A stretch of DNA of 64,000 bases from Mesorhizobium sp. M8A.F.Ca.ET.218.01.1.1 (GCF_004791165.1 NZ_SRUZ01000004.1:124001-188000), one strand, 5' to 3'; positions 39,734 to 50,156 are shown, counted from the stretch's first letter. The notes: generated by a model not told the origin, from the letters alone. A program made the numbers and translations.

Positions 39734-40054
39734 ATGACCAAACTGACCTTCATCGCCCATGACGGCACACATTTCGACGTGGATGCCGAAAACGGCTCGA
39801 CGGTCATGGAAAACGCCATTCGCAACGCCGTTCCGGGCATCGAAGCGGAGTGCGGTGGCGCCTGCGCCTGCGCGACCTGCCATGTCTATGTCGACGAGGC
39901 CTGGACGGCCGAAGTCGGCGAGCCCGAGGCGATGGAAGAAGACATGCTGGACTTCGCCTATGAGGTCCAGCCGAACTCGCGCCTGTCTTGCCAGATCAAG
40001 GTGCGCGACGCACTCGACGGTCTGATCGTGCGGGTGCCAGAACGTCAGGGCTGA
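39734..40054 (+). CDS. 2Fe-2S ferredoxin, adrenodoxin type
   Basis: A 106-residue ferredoxin. The cluster ligands are C40, C46, C49 and C86 (CxxxxxCxxC then x36 then C). Context [19 protein letters not shown] and SRLSCQIKV are typical of the adrenodoxin/FdVI class that serves cytochromes P450, Fe-S assembly and other oxygenases. It lies 89 bases upstream of a ferredoxin-NADP reductase on the same strand, so the two likely form one electron-transfer chain. AGGTGA precedes the ATG. Confidence 0.93.
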   Translation: MTKLTFIAHDGTHFDVDAENGSTVMENAIRNAVPGIEAECGGACACATCHVYVDEAWTAEVGEPEAMEEDMLDFAYEVQPNSRLSCQIKVRDALDGLIVRVPERQG

Positions 40055-40083
40055 AAGCCTGCATCGGCGATTTTTGCCGCTGA

Positions 40084-41175
<1,092 letters not shown>

Positions 41176-42657
41176 CTATTCCGCCAGGATGGGCGCCGGA
41201 TCGTCGACGTGGCCTCGAAGTTCTTTCTCGGGCATCAGCGTAAGCGTGATGAGGCCCAGTCCCAGAGTGCCGGCCGCGACGAGAAAGATCATCACGAAGG
41301 GCTGGGCCGATGCGACATGTCCAGCCACCGCAACGCCTTCACCGGCCAGCGGCAACCCAAAGCCCAGAGCGATGGCCCCGAGCATCGCGACCCCCAATGC
41401 ACTGCCCAGCGACCGCAGAAAGGTAAGCACCCCCGTCGCCACACCAAGATGCATGCGGTCGACGGCATTCTGCACGGAGACGGTGGTTACCGGAAATGTC
41501 GTCCCGGTCCCCAGCCCGATACAGATGGTCAGGACTTCGACGACCAGCAACGATGCATGGCCGGCGACAAAGGCCAGCAGGCCCATGCACAGGATGGCGA
41601 AGAGGACGCCGACCATGGCGATGCGCTTGTAGTGGGTGAAGCGCGGTATCAGGCGGCCGCTGGAAGCGGCGCCGCCCACGGTTCCAAGCAGAAGGCCGAG
41701 CATTGCAATGCCCGACTCGCTGGCCGTCAGGCCAAGTATCGATTGCAGATAGACCGGCAGATAGACGGCAAGGCCGACGCTGGAGGCCTGGAGCAGGAAC
41801 ATCGACAGAGTGCCGGCCAGGACGATCGGGTTGCCCAGCACTTCCAGCGAAATGAGCGGTTCGGCCGCCCGCATCAGCCGCAGGGCAAAGGCTCCCCAGA
41901 AAAGCGCGGAGCCGGCCAGGACGCCGACGACTTCCGGCGACATCCACAGGTAAGCGCTGCCGCCCCAGTTCAGCGCCAGCAGCAACAGCGCCGTGGCCAC
42001 GATGAGCAGCAATGCGCCAAGACCATCGATGCTGTGATTCTTGGCCGCGATCGGCAGCTTCTTGAGCGGCGTGTTGATGATCGCCATCGCAACAAAGCCC
42101 AGAGGGATATTGATCCAGAAGATGAGGGACCAATGCAGATGTTCGGCAAAAGTGCCGCCCAGCAGCGGCCCGGCGACGCTGGCGACGGCCCATGTGCCGG
42201 AAAACCACGCCGCATAGCGCGCCCGCTCGCGCGGCGGGACAAGGTCGCCGACCACGGTCTGCGTCAGCGCGAAAAGGCCGCCGCCACCGGCCCCCTGGAT
42301 CGCGCGCCCCAGGATAAGGACGAACATGTTGGGAGCCAGTGCGCTGACCAGCGATCCGACAAGAAAGATGAGAATTGCCGCATAGACGGTCGGCCGACGC
42401 CCATAGACGTCGGAAATCTTGCCGTAGAGCGGTGCCACGGCGGTTGCGGTCAAGAGGTAGCCGGTGACAATCCAGGGCAGGTATTCGGCATGGCCGAGCG
42501 AGCGCCCGATGGTCGGCATGGCGGGCGCGACGATGGTCTGGTCGAGGGCCGCCAGCAGCATCGACAGAAGGACGCCGCCGATAATGGCGTTCTTTTCGCT
42601 TTCGGTCAGCGGCGCGCTCGCGGCCGCCACGGCCTGCTTGTCGACTGCCTGGTCCAT
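41176..42657 (-). CDS. MFS drug transporter, DHA2 family (14 helices)
   Basis: A 493-residue exporter with fourteen predicted helices, of the EmrB/QacA class. The first half shows LAALDQTIVAPAMPTI (motif D1), the loop motif GKISDVYGRRPT (motif A) and GAGGGGLFALTQTVVGDLVPPRERARY. It probably uses the proton gradient to expel a drug or other small compound. I choose the ATG at 42657 (MDQAVDKQ) over the longer start at 42765, whose first 36 residues are unconserved. No regulator gene is next to it. Confidence 0.92.
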   Translation of the reverse strand: MDQAVDKQAVAAASAPLTESEKNAIIGGVLLSMLLAALDQTIVAPAMPTIGRSLGHAEYLPWIVTGYLLTATAVAPLYGKISDVYGRRPTVYAAILIFLVGSLVSALAPNMFVLILGRAIQGAGGGGLFALTQTVVGDLVPPRERARYAAWFSGTWAVASVAGPLLGGTFAEHLHWSLIFWINIPLGFVAMAIINTPLKKLPIAAKNHSIDGLGALLLIVATALLLLALNWGGSAYLWMSPEVVGVLAGSALFWGAFALRLMRAAEPLISLEVLGNPIVLAGTLSMFLLQASSVGLAVYLPVYLQSILGLTASESGIAMLGLLLGTVGGAASSGRLIPRFTHYKRIAMVGVLFAILCMGLLAFVAGHASLLVVEVLTICIGLGTGTTFPVTTVSVQNAVDRMHLGVATGVLTFLRSLGSALGVAMLGAIALGFGLPLAGEGVAVAGHVASAQPFVMIFLVAAGTLGLGLITLTLMPEKELRGHVDDPAPILAE

Positions 42658-42884
42658 ATTTCTCGTCCATGCGCCTTGCGCTGCCGCATCACCATCGGGT
42701 CTTTGTGGTGCATTCGCGGCGCGATCGATCGTGATGGTCGTGCTTCCAGCTTGTGCCCGAGGCAACCCTGGATATGTCGTTCCCTATAGACCGATTTCGA
42801 ACGCCGCTCGAAAAAAATTCGAAGCTGGCACTACGCTTCCGCCCGGTTGGCTTGCATCCAGGCGAACGGAGCCGGCGAGGAAAC

Positions 42885-43505
42885 TCAGGTTGGCGGCGGC
42901 AATTGGCCACTCTCGATGCGTTGCATCCGGTAGCGCATCAGCCGCAGGATGCGGCTTTCGAAATTGACGCCTTCGACACGGTCGAACCGCAACTGGTCCT
43001 GGTCGTGTCTGGCAAGCTCGGCCGCCGTTATCTCGGCGGCCTTGGCCTTTGCAGCATTGCAATCCTTCTGCGGATGGGTTGCCTTCAGCGCGTCTTCCAG
43101 TGCGCGGCCGTGGTTCTTGGCGATCTCGACATGGCGGTCTTCATGGCGCTTGATGTCGGCGGACAATGTATCCCAGAACAGCCGTACATCGGCATCGGCT
43201 TTGCGTGGGCGGCGCCATTCGGGAAGGATCACCTTGACCTTGACGGTCACGACCGCGTCGGCGATCCGGCAGGAGCCGGACTGGCTGGCGTAGCTGATGC
43301 GTGTCGTGAAGGCCATCTGGGTGGCGCCCGGGTGGCGCGACCCCGTGCTTTTGACCTGCGGCCCGTGTTTGGCGAGTTGCTGCTCGATATCCTCCAGCGT
43401 TCTGCCGCCAATGGCGAAATAGCTGTATGTCTTCACCAGATTGGCCGCATCCGCCGGAACGGCGACGGTAAGCAGCAGTGCGCAGAGCAGGGATCGTGTC
43501 ATCAT
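42885..43505 (-). CDS. DUF922 secreted protein with HExxH motif
   Basis: A 206-residue exported protein. A signal peptide (MMTRSLLCALLLTVAVPADA) is followed by YSYFAIGGRTLEDIEQQL, then SCRIADAVVTVKVKVILPEW. The motif RHEDRHVEIAKNH contains HEDRH, i.e. HExxH, a zinc-protease-like signature that defines the DUF922 family. Enzyme activity is not established. The ATG at 43505 has GAGG upstream. It diverges from folP over 115 bp that holds the GTTGATG repeats. Confidence 0.85.
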   Translation of the reverse strand: MMTRSLLCALLLTVAVPADAANLVKTYSYFAIGGRTLEDIEQQLAKHGPQVKSTGSRHPGATQMAFTTRISYASQSGSCRIADAVVTVKVKVILPEWRRPRKADADVRLFWDTLSADIKRHEDRHVEIAKNHGRALEDALKATHPQKDCNAAKAKAAEITAAELARHDQDQLRFDRVEGVNFESRILRLMRYRMQRIESGQLPPPT

Positions 43506-43578
43506 GTTGCCTCTTCGGTCACCTTGCTTTACGGCCTTTGCCGGCGCAACGGAACTGATCCGATGCGGATCACACATC

Positions 43579-43616
43579 GTTGATGACCCCCTTGGTTGAT
43601 GAGCCCATGGTTGATG
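43579..43616. repeat. Three GTTGATG direct repeats upstream of folP
   Basis: GTTGATG occurs at 43579-43585, 43595-43601 and 43610-43616, spaced by 16 then 15 bases. The last ends just before the folP ATG at 43621. None of the ATGs within is in the folP frame. Confidence 0.55.
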
Positions 43617-43620
43617 CGCA

Positions 43621-44469
43621 ATGACGGCGAGGCGATGGCAGCTGGCGCATGGGCGTCATCTCGAGCTTGGCGGCAAGGCCGTGGTAGTTGGCATCCTCAA
43701 TGTCACGCCCGACAGCTTTTCCGACGGCGGCCTGTTTGATGCTCCCGAAACCGCGCTGGTCCATGCGCGCCGCATGATCGGGGAAGGCGCCGCGGTCATT
43801 GATATCGGCGGCGAATCGACCCGGCCCGGCGCGGCGGCGATCTCGGCCAGCGAGGAGCAGGCCCGTATCCTGCCGGTGATCGAGGCGCTGGCGCGTGCAG
43901 GCGACGTGCTGATCTCGGTCGACACCTATCGTGCGGAGACAGCACGGCTCGCGGTGGCAGCCGGCGCGCACATCGTCAATGATGTCTGGGGTCTGCAGCG
44001 CGAGCCAGGCATTGCGCGGGTGGCGGCCGAAACCGGCGCCGGGCTCGTCATCATGCATACCGGCCGCGACCGCGAAAAGCTGCCCGACGTGATCGCCGAC
44101 CAGTTGGCGTTCCTGGGAAAATCGCTGGAGATCGGGCGCGGGCAGGGTGTCGCCGACGACCATGTCGTGCTCGACCCCGGCTTTGGTTTCGCCAAGGAGA
44201 CGGCGGCGGAAAACCTCGATCTGATGGCGCGGTTTTCCGAGCTTGGCGCGCTCGGCTTCCCGCTGATGGCCGGTACGTCGCGAAAACGCTTTATCGGCAC
44301 CGTCACCGGCCGCGACGCAGCCGACCGGGCGGCCGGTACGGCGGCGACCAGCGTCATACTCAGGCTCAAGGGCGCGCATCTGTTTCGCGTCCATGATGTC
44401 GCAATCAACGTGGACGCGCTGGCCGTGGCGGATGCTATGCTGGCGCGGGACACCGGATCGGAACGCTGA
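43621..44469 (+). CDS. folP: Dihydropteroate synthase
   Basis: FolP joins 6-hydroxymethyl-dihydropterin pyrophosphate and p-aminobenzoate in folate synthesis; it is the sulphonamide target. The product has 282 residues with the TIM-barrel signatures ILNVTPDSFSDGG, IDIGGESTRPGAA, ISVDTYR, HIVNDVWG and AGTSRKRFIG. It is the first gene of folP-folB-folK, with folB starting only three bases past its stop. Confidence 0.95.
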   Translation: MTARRWQLAHGRHLELGGKAVVVGILNVTPDSFSDGGLFDAPETALVHARRMIGEGAAVIDIGGESTRPGAAAISASEEQARILPVIEALARAGDVLISVDTYRAETARLAVAAGAHIVNDVWGLQREPGIARVAAETGAGLVIMHTGRDREKLPDVIADQLAFLGKSLEIGRGQGVADDHVVLDPGFGFAKETAAENLDLMARFSELGALGFPLMAGTSRKRFIGTVTGRDAADRAAGTAATSVILRLKGAHLFRVHDVAINVDALAVADAMLARDTGSER

Positions 44470-44472
44470 GCC

Positions 44473-44832
44473 ATGTATGTCATCCGCATGAAGAATTGCG
44501 CCTTCTTTGCCCGGCACGGCGTGCTGGACGAGGAAGAAGCGCTCGGGCAGCGCTTCTATGTCGATGCCTCGCTCACCGTCGAGCCCGGACGTGCGCTCGT
44601 CGATGACGCCATCGGGGAAACCGTCAATTACGGCGTTGCCTTCACCGTCATCGAGGAGATCATTACCGGACACAGGCGCTTCCTGATCGAGGCCCTGGCC
44701 CTGGAAGTCGCAAAGGCCCTCACCGGGCGCTTTCCCCAGATTCGCAAAGCCGAGGTCACCGTTCGCAAGCCGAATGCGCCGGTGCCTGGCGTGCTCGATT
44801 ACGTCGAGGTGACCGTTGTCTGGCCCGAGTAA
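44473..44832 (+). CDS. folB: Dihydroneopterin aldolase
   Basis: FolB releases glycolaldehyde from dihydroneopterin to give 6-hydroxymethyl-dihydropterin. The 119-residue product has FFARHGVLDEEEALGQRFYVDASL, with the catalytic Glu region, and VTVRKPNAPVPGVLDYVEV near the C-terminus with the active-site Lys. Second gene of the folate operon; the folK start lies inside it. Confidence 0.94.
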   Translation: MYVIRMKNCAFFARHGVLDEEEALGQRFYVDASLTVEPGRALVDDAIGETVNYGVAFTVIEEIITGHRRFLIEALALEVAKALTGRFPQIRKAEVTVRKPNAPVPGVLDYVEVTVVWPE

Positions 44833-45328
44833 CACCGTCTATCTGAGCCTCGGCGGCAATCTCGGTGATCCGGCCAAGTCGATGGGGGCTGCATTGCGCC
44901 TGCTCGACGCCGATGCCGACACTGACATGGCCGCCGTTTCCTCGCTCTACCGGACGCCGCCCTGGGGCAAGCTCGACCAGCCGGATTTCCTCAACGCGGC
45001 CGCAGCACTGTCGACGCGGCTGTCGCCGCGGGCATTGCTCGACCTCTGCCTCGATGCCGAGCGAAAGCTCAAGCGCGTGCGCGAGGAGAGGTGGGGGCCG
45101 CGCCTGATCGACATCGACATCCTGGTGTTCGGCGACCGCATCATCCATGAAACGGGCCTGGAAGTGCCACACCCGCGCATGCTGGAGCGCGCCTTCGTGC
45201 TGGCACCGCTGGCCGAGATCGCGCCGGACCTCACCATTGGCGGCAAACGCGTTGTCGATCGCCTGGGCTCGGTCGATGCCGCCGGCATCGAGCGCCTGCC
45301 GTCAGGCCAGGATTGGTGGCTGCGCTAG
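44816..45328 (+). CDS. folK: 6-hydroxymethyl-7,8-dihydropterin pyrophosphokinase
   Basis: FolK adds pyrophosphate from ATP to the pterin that FolP uses. The 170-residue product shows YLSLGGNLGD at the start, YRTPPWG, GPRLIDIDILVFGD and PHPRMLERAFVLAPLAEI, all diagnostic of HPPK. The start is TTG at 44816, overlapping the folB stop by 17 bases, so the two are coupled. Last gene of the operon; it stops 11 bases from the converging DUF924 gene. Confidence 0.95.
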   Translation: MSGPSNTVYLSLGGNLGDPAKSMGAALRLLDADADTDMAAVSSLYRTPPWGKLDQPDFLNAAAALSTRLSPRALLDLCLDAERKLKRVREERWGPRLIDIDILVFGDRIIHETGLEVPHPRMLERAFVLAPLAEIAPDLTIGGKRVVDRLGSVDAAGIERLPSGQDWWLR

Positions 45329-45338
45329 ACCGCTGGTA

Positions 45339-45884
45339 TCAGCCGGAGAAACCACCGTCATCCAGGAATGCTTTTTCCTCAGCGGTCGTTTCGCGCCCAA
45401 GCATCTTGTTGCGGTGCGGGAAACGGCCGAAGCGCTGGATGATGTCACGATGTTCCAGGGCGTATTTCAGATTGAACTCGGCCCTGGCTGTGTGAAGTTC
45501 AACCGACCGGTCCTGGTCGGCAAGATTTTCCGAATGCTCGAACGGCAAATAGAGGAATACGCGGACCTCCGGTTCCAGCGCCAAATCGTGGCCGGCAGCG
45601 ACCGCCTTTTGCGCGAAATGCTTTGCCAGGGGGTCGGTCGCGAACATATGGCCGGTGCCGCGAAAGCAATTGCGCGGAAACTGGTCCAGCAGGATCATCA
45701 GCGCCAGCGAGCCTTCGGCATGTCCTGACCAGTCGTCGCATTCGCGCCGCGCGGCGGCGTAATGGAGGTCGAGGAAGCGGGCGCGGAAATCGGCATCGAA
45801 TGCGTCGTTCTTCTCGAACCAGGCATCCTCGCCGGCGTCGCGCCAGAACTTGGTGACCGAGAGGGCTCTGCTGTTCAGTTCCAT
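45339..45884 (-). CDS. DUF924 family protein
   Basis: A 181-residue soluble protein with the DUF924 pattern: VTKFWRDAGEDAWFEKNDAFDADFRARF near the start, LILLDQFPRN with an adjacent CFRG, FLYLPFEHSE and then FGRFPHRN. The fold resembles tetratricopeptide-type helical proteins; the role is unknown. It ends 11 bases from folK and is followed on the same strand by the Kef-type gene upstream of it. Confidence 0.88.
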   Translation of the reverse strand: MELNSRALSVTKFWRDAGEDAWFEKNDAFDADFRARFLDLHYAAARRECDDWSGHAEGSLALMILLDQFPRNCFRGTGHMFATDPLAKHFAQKAVAAGHDLALEPEVRVFLYLPFEHSENLADQDRSVELHTARAEFNLKYALEHRDIIQRFGRFPHRNKMLGRETTAEEKAFLDDGGFSG

Positions 45885-45899
45885 CGTTGATTTCCCCGT

Positions 45900-47735
45900 T
45901 CAATCCGCCGGTTCGGATTTATGCAGGACGCCGGCCGTTTCCTCGTTGAGCGCCTGGCCAGGACGGCGGGGCGTGGAAAGCGGGGTCGGGATCGGCGTGC
46001 CGATATTGCCTTTCAGGAAACGCTGTCCCGAGCGGATGCCTTCGGCGAGCTGGGTCTCGAAGCGGGCCGTGTCGCGACGCCTGACGTCCTCGATCGTTTC
46101 GGCGACGTCTTCGGGATCGACGCCCAGCGCCTCGAGGGTCGAGCCACCAAAGACGAGCGCCGATTCGAAGGTTTCGCGCAGCTGATAATCGACGCCGGCG
46201 CGGATGAGCTGCAGCGCCGTGCCGCGGTCGAACGCACGTGCCAACACCGTAAGCAAGGGAAACTCCGCCTTGACGAGTTCGGCGATGCGGATGGCGGCGT
46301 CGGGCTTGTCGACACAGATCAGCACGGCCCGCGCCCGGCCGGCCCCGGCCGCGTGCAGGATGTCCAACCGCGTGCCATCGCCATAGTAGACCTTGAAGCC
46401 GAAATCGGCGGCCGCCTGGATCATCTCGACATCGTTGTCGATGATCGAGACGTCGATACCGCGCAAGAGCAGTGGTTGGCTGGCGATCTGGCCGAAGCGG
46501 CCGAAGCCGATGATCAGCACGCTGCCGGTCAGGCCGTCGGCGATTTCGACGCCGTCCAGCGACTGCTCGTCGCGCGGCGTCAAATGGCGCAAGGCGATGA
46601 TCGCCAGCGGCGTCAGCACCATGGAGATGATGACGATCGCCGTCAGCGTCGCGTTTGCCTGGCCGTCGATGATGCCGACGGCGGCGGCCGCGGAATAGAG
46701 TACGAAGGCGAATTCACCGCCTTGCGCCATGAAGACCGCGCGCTCCAGTGCCTCGCGGTGGCCTGATTTCAGGATGCGGGCGACGATGTAGATGCCGAAA
46801 GCCTTCATCACCATGTAGGCGACGACATAGATGGCGATCAGCTTCCAGTTCGCGGCCACCACATGCAGGTCGAGCGACATGCCGACCGCAAGGAAGAACA
46901 GGCCGAGCAGGATGCCGCGGAACGGTTCGATGTCGGCTTCGAGCTGATGGCGGAAGGTCGATTCCGAAAGCAGCACCCCGGCCAGGAAGGCGCCCATCGC
47001 CATCGACAGGCCGCTGAGCTGCATGGCGAGCGCCGACCCGAGCACGACCAGCAGAGCCGCGGCCGTCATCACCTCGCGCGCACGGGCATCCGCCAGGATG
47101 CGGAAGAAGGGATTGAGCAGGTAGCGTCCCGCCACCACCAGTCCGACGATCGCGGCGAGGCCGATACCGACCTCGGTCAGCCGCTCCGACAGGCTGGTAT
47201 CGGCACCGCCGGGCGCCAGGAAAGCGATCAGGGCGAGCAGCGGCACGATGGCCAGATCCTCCAGCAGCAGGATGGAGACGATGCGCTGGCCCTTGGGAGA
47301 GGCGATTTCGCCGCGCTCCTCCAGAAGCTGCATGACGATGGCCGTCGAGGTCAGCACGAAACCGGCCCCGGCGACGAAGGATTGCGCGATCGGAAACCCT
47401 CCGGCCATGCCGACACCAGTCAGCAGCACCGCGCAGACCCCGACTTGAAGCGCGCCAAGCCCGAAGATCTCGCGGCGCAGGCCCCAGAGCCGCGATGGCT
47501 GCATTTCCAGGCCGATGATGAACAGGAACATGACGACGCCGAGTTCGGCGACATGCAGGATGGCTCCCGATTCGGAAAAGACACCGATGCCGAACGGGCC
47601 GATCACCACGCCTGCGGCGAGATATCCGAGGATCGAGCCGAGACCCATGCGCTTGAAGATGGGGACGGCGACGACCCCTGCGGCAAGCAGCGCCACCACC
47701 TGAATGAGATCGCTGCCTGATGCTTCCGCTGCCAT
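45900..47735 (-). CDS. Kef-type glutathione-gated K+/H+ antiporter
   Basis: A 611-residue CPA2 antiporter. The N-terminal ~380 residues form about twelve membrane helices (LGYLAAGVVIGPFGIG, LFIIGLEMQPSRLW, FVLTSTAIVMQLLEERGE, MGAFLAGVLLSESTFRHQLEADIEPFRG). The C-terminal RCK/TrkA-N domain has the NAD-binding VLIIGFGRFGQIASQPLL and the family RGTALQLIRAG. This is KefB/KefC-like. The start is ATG 47735 (MAAEASGSDL); an extension to 48899 would run through the divergent AraC gene and is spurious. A GGGACAAGAGG site precedes the ATG. Confidence 0.93.
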   Translation of the reverse strand: MAAEASGSDLIQVVALLAAGVVAVPIFKRMGLGSILGYLAAGVVIGPFGIGVFSESGAILHVAELGVVMFLFIIGLEMQPSRLWGLRREIFGLGALQVGVCAVLLTGVGMAGGFPIAQSFVAGAGFVLTSTAIVMQLLEERGEIASPKGQRIVSILLLEDLAIVPLLALIAFLAPGGADTSLSERLTEVGIGLAAIVGLVVAGRYLLNPFFRILADARAREVMTAAALLVVLGSALAMQLSGLSMAMGAFLAGVLLSESTFRHQLEADIEPFRGILLGLFFLAVGMSLDLHVVAANWKLIAIYVVAYMVMKAFGIYIVARILKSGHREALERAVFMAQGGEFAFVLYSAAAAVGIIDGQANATLTAIVIISMVLTPLAIIALRHLTPRDEQSLDGVEIADGLTGSVLIIGFGRFGQIASQPLLLRGIDVSIIDNDVEMIQAAADFGFKVYYGDGTRLDILHAAGAGRARAVLICVDKPDAAIRIAELVKAEFPLLTVLARAFDRGTALQLIRAGVDYQLRETFESALVFGGSTLEALGVDPEDVAETIEDVRRRDTARFETQLAEGIRSGQRFLKGNIGTPIPTPLSTPRRPGQALNEETAGVLHKSEPAD

Positions 47736-47897
47736 GCCTCTTGTCCCTGTGTCCGAAATCACTCCTTGCATGCAGTTGGAGCGGGAGGCAAGGGCGGGGA
47801 GCCTGCCAGGGCCGGCAGGGGTGCCGTCGAAGCGATTCCCCTGGTGGAACAACGGTCTCCGCTTGCCTGTCGGACGATTGGTGTCTATATCTGCCCA

Positions 47898-48887
47898 ATG
47901 CCTGACCATTCGTCCCGGTCGTCTTCGGCGCCACATATTCCGATGGATGCGCTCAGCGAAGTCCTGCAAGACTTTCGCTTGAGTGGCGTCAACTATGGCC
48001 GATGCGAGCTCCGACATCCGTGGAGCATCGCCTTTCCGGAGCAACCGCTCCTTCGTTTTCACTTTGTAAGTCAGGGTCCATGCTGGATCCATACCGAAGC
48101 GCAGGGATGGCATGAGTTGCGCAATGGCGATTTGGTGCTGCTGCCGCAAGGCATCGCCCATCGGCTGGCTAGCGCGCCGGACGTCGCAGGCGGCTCGCTC
48201 GATGATTGCCAGGTGACCAAGTTGGGGGGCAACGTCTGCGAAGTCGTGCGGGAAGGCACGGGCGCGACAAGCACCCTGTTCTGCGGCTCCATGACCTTGG
48301 GCGCCTGTGCGCTTAACCCATTGATCGCGTTGATGCCACCTCTCATCAAGGGTTGCGACGTTGCCGGCAATGACCCGGTCGTTGGTCCTTTGCTGGCGGC
48401 AATGACCGCGGAGGCCGCGCAACCGCAGATGGGCAGCGCCACCATCTTGTCGCGTATGGCGGACTTGCTGACAGCCCGGCTCATTCGTTGCTGGGTCAAT
48501 TGCACGGGAACTTCGACCACCGGTTGGCTCGCGGCCATCCGCGACCCTCATATCGGCCGCGCTCTGGCAGCCATGCACCGAGACCCCGGCCATAACTGGA
48601 CGCTCGAAAGCCTCGCCGGCCTGGCGGGCCAATCGCGCTCGATTTTCGCGGAGCGCTTCAGCGCCGTATTGGGAGAAGGCGCGGCACGCTATCTCGCCCG
48701 TCTGCGCATGCAGCTTGCCCGCGAGTTGTTGGGACAAAACGGCTTGTCGGTGGCCGAGGTTGCTACCCGCTTGGGCTATGATTCCGAGGCATCCTTCGCT
48801 CGCGCCTTCAAGCGCATCACCAATGTCTCGCCGGGCGTTGTGCGTCGCACAATTCCTGGACGAATAGACATGAATTTCGGATTTTGA
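47898..48887 (+). CDS. AraC family transcriptional regulator
   Basis: A 329-residue regulator. The N-terminal part is a cupin-like AraC-binding domain (PLLRFHFVSQGPCWIHTEAQGWHELRNGDLVLLPQGIAH). The C-terminal DNA-binding double helix-turn-helix shows WTLESLAGLAGQSRSIFAERFSAVLGEGAARYLARLRMQLARELL and LGYDSEASFARAFKRITNVSPG. It probably controls the MFS gene 60 bases downstream. An alternative start is ATG 47943; the longer ORF from 47766 has no family support. Confidence 0.92.
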   Translation: MPDHSSRSSSAPHIPMDALSEVLQDFRLSGVNYGRCELRHPWSIAFPEQPLLRFHFVSQGPCWIHTEAQGWHELRNGDLVLLPQGIAHRLASAPDVAGGSLDDCQVTKLGGNVCEVVREGTGATSTLFCGSMTLGACALNPLIALMPPLIKGCDVAGNDPVVGPLLAAMTAEAAQPQMGSATILSRMADLLTARLIRCWVNCTGTSTTGWLAAIRDPHIGRALAAMHRDPGHNWTLESLAGLAGQSRSIFAERFSAVLGEGAARYLARLRMQLARELLGQNGLSVAEVATRLGYDSEASFARAFKRITNVSPGVVRRTIPGRIDMNFGF

Positions 48888-48921
48888 GATACATATCATC
48901 CGAAAAGACTCGTTTATGAAA

Positions 48922-48942
48922 GATCTCCAAACTTTGGAGATC
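48922..48942. promoter_or_regulatory. Perfect 21-bp palindrome at the MFS gene start
   Basis: GATCTCCAAA (48922-48931), C, TTTGGAGATC (48933-48942): ten-base arms with one central base. It lies between the AraC stop (48887) and the MFS GTG (48948). The GGAG of the right arm is the only ribosome-site-like sequence for that GTG. So it could be an operator, an RNA hairpin that hides the ribosome site, or both. Confidence 0.75.
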
Positions 48943-48947
48943 CTTCC

Positions 48948-50156
48948 GTGACTGACACAACATTACAGCTTGAAGACGCGGCGATAGACCTTGATGCCGC
49001 CGCGCCGGCGACGTGGAGCGCAACCACATGGTTCGCGGTCCTTTCGTTGGCGGCAACCAGCTTTGCGCTGGTGTCCGCCGAATTCCTGCCGGCAGGTCTG
49101 TTGACGCCGATGGCGCGCGATCTCGGCATCAGCGAGGGGACGGCCGGGCAGGTGGTCACCGCCACCGCTTCCGTCGGCGCCGTGACGGCCATGTTGAGCA
49201 ATGTCCTCATCGGCCGATTGAACCGCAAGACGGTGCTTGTCGGCCTCATGGCCCTGGCGGTCGGTTCCAACATTCTTGCGGCGCTGGCGCCCAATTTCTG
49301 GCTGTTATTGTTGGGCCGGGCCGGACTGGGGATCGCTCTCAGCGCTTTCTGGGCACTTTCGGTCGCCGTCGTGGCGAGGCTGGTTGGCGCCAATGCGACG
49401 GGGCGGGGCATGGCGATCGTCACCCTCGGCGTCTCGCTCGCAACAATTGCCGCACCGTCGATGGGCGCGTTGATCAGCGATTGGCTGGGTTGGCGCAGCG
49501 CCATGGCCATGACGGCGGGGTTGGCCTTGCTTGCCATGCTGCTGCAGTTGCTCAGCCTGCCGACCTTGCCTGCAACGGCAAGCAATAGTCTTGCAGACGT
49601 CTTTCGGCTGACACGGCGGCGTGGCATTCAACTCGGTATGCTCGCCATCCTTTTGCTGATGACGGGGCATTTTGCCGGCTCGGTCTATGTGCGTCCCTTT
49701 CTCGAACACGTGACGCTCCTTGCAACCGGGCCAATTGCCCTGGCATTGCTCGGATTTGGCATCGCGGCTGTGATCGGCAATATTGCCGGTGGCCGCATGG
49801 CCGACGCCAATATCCACGTGGCTCTCGTGGTTACGGCCGCATTGATGGCGTTCGCGGCGCTGGCATTGGTGCTTTGGGGCGTGCACATCGGCGTTGCCTT
49901 TGGGTTCGCCACCCTGTGGGGTTTCGCCTTCGGCATGGCGCCTGTGGTGCTGCCGACAAATCTGTCTCGCGCGGCGCCTGACGCGCTGGAAGCAGCCGGC
50001 AGCCTGATGGTCGCCTCCTTTCAGGTCGCCATCACCACCGGTGCGGTTGTCGGCGGTTATGTTGTGGACACCTATGGCCCGACAGCGCCTTTGACCGTGA
50101 CGGCCATCCTTGCCGCATCGACGGCCGTCTTGGCGCTGCTACAACCGCGTAGCTGA
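48948..50156 (+). CDS. MFS efflux transporter, DHA1 family (AraC-linked)
   Basis: A 402-residue twelve-helix major facilitator. LVSAEFLPAGLLTPMARDLGISEGTAGQVVTA is the typical first-helix region of the sugar-efflux/purine-efflux type DHA1 carriers (NepI, YdhP, AraJ), and the loop RLNRKTVLVGLMALAV and FLEHVTLLATGPIALALLGFGIAAVIGNIAGGRMAD follow. The substrate is not known. The start is GTG at 48948; no ATG lies nearby in frame. A 21-bp palindrome is directly upstream and an AraC regulator is the preceding gene. Confidence 0.92.
   Translation: MTDTTLQLEDAAIDLDAAAPATWSATTWFAVLSLAATSFALVSAEFLPAGLLTPMARDLGISEGTAGQVVTATASVGAVTAMLSNVLIGRLNRKTVLVGLMALAVGSNILAALAPNFWLLLLGRAGLGIALSAFWALSVAVVARLVGANATGRGMAIVTLGVSLATIAAPSMGALISDWLGWRSAMAMTAGLALLAMLLQLLSLPTLPATASNSLADVFRLTRRRGIQLGMLAILLLMTGHFAGSVYVRPFLEHVTLLATGPIALALLGFGIAAVIGNIAGGRMADANIHVALVVTAALMAFAALALVLWGVHIGVAFGFATLWGFAFGMAPVVLPTNLSRAAPDALEAAGSLMVASFQVAITTGAVVGGYVVDTYGPTAPLTVTAILAASTAVLALLQPRS

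Noticed and set aside
45900..48899. A Kef-type frame extended to 999 residues
   Set aside because: The first ~390 residues run antisense to the AraC gene and have no antiporter similarity; the ATG at 47735 is the true start.
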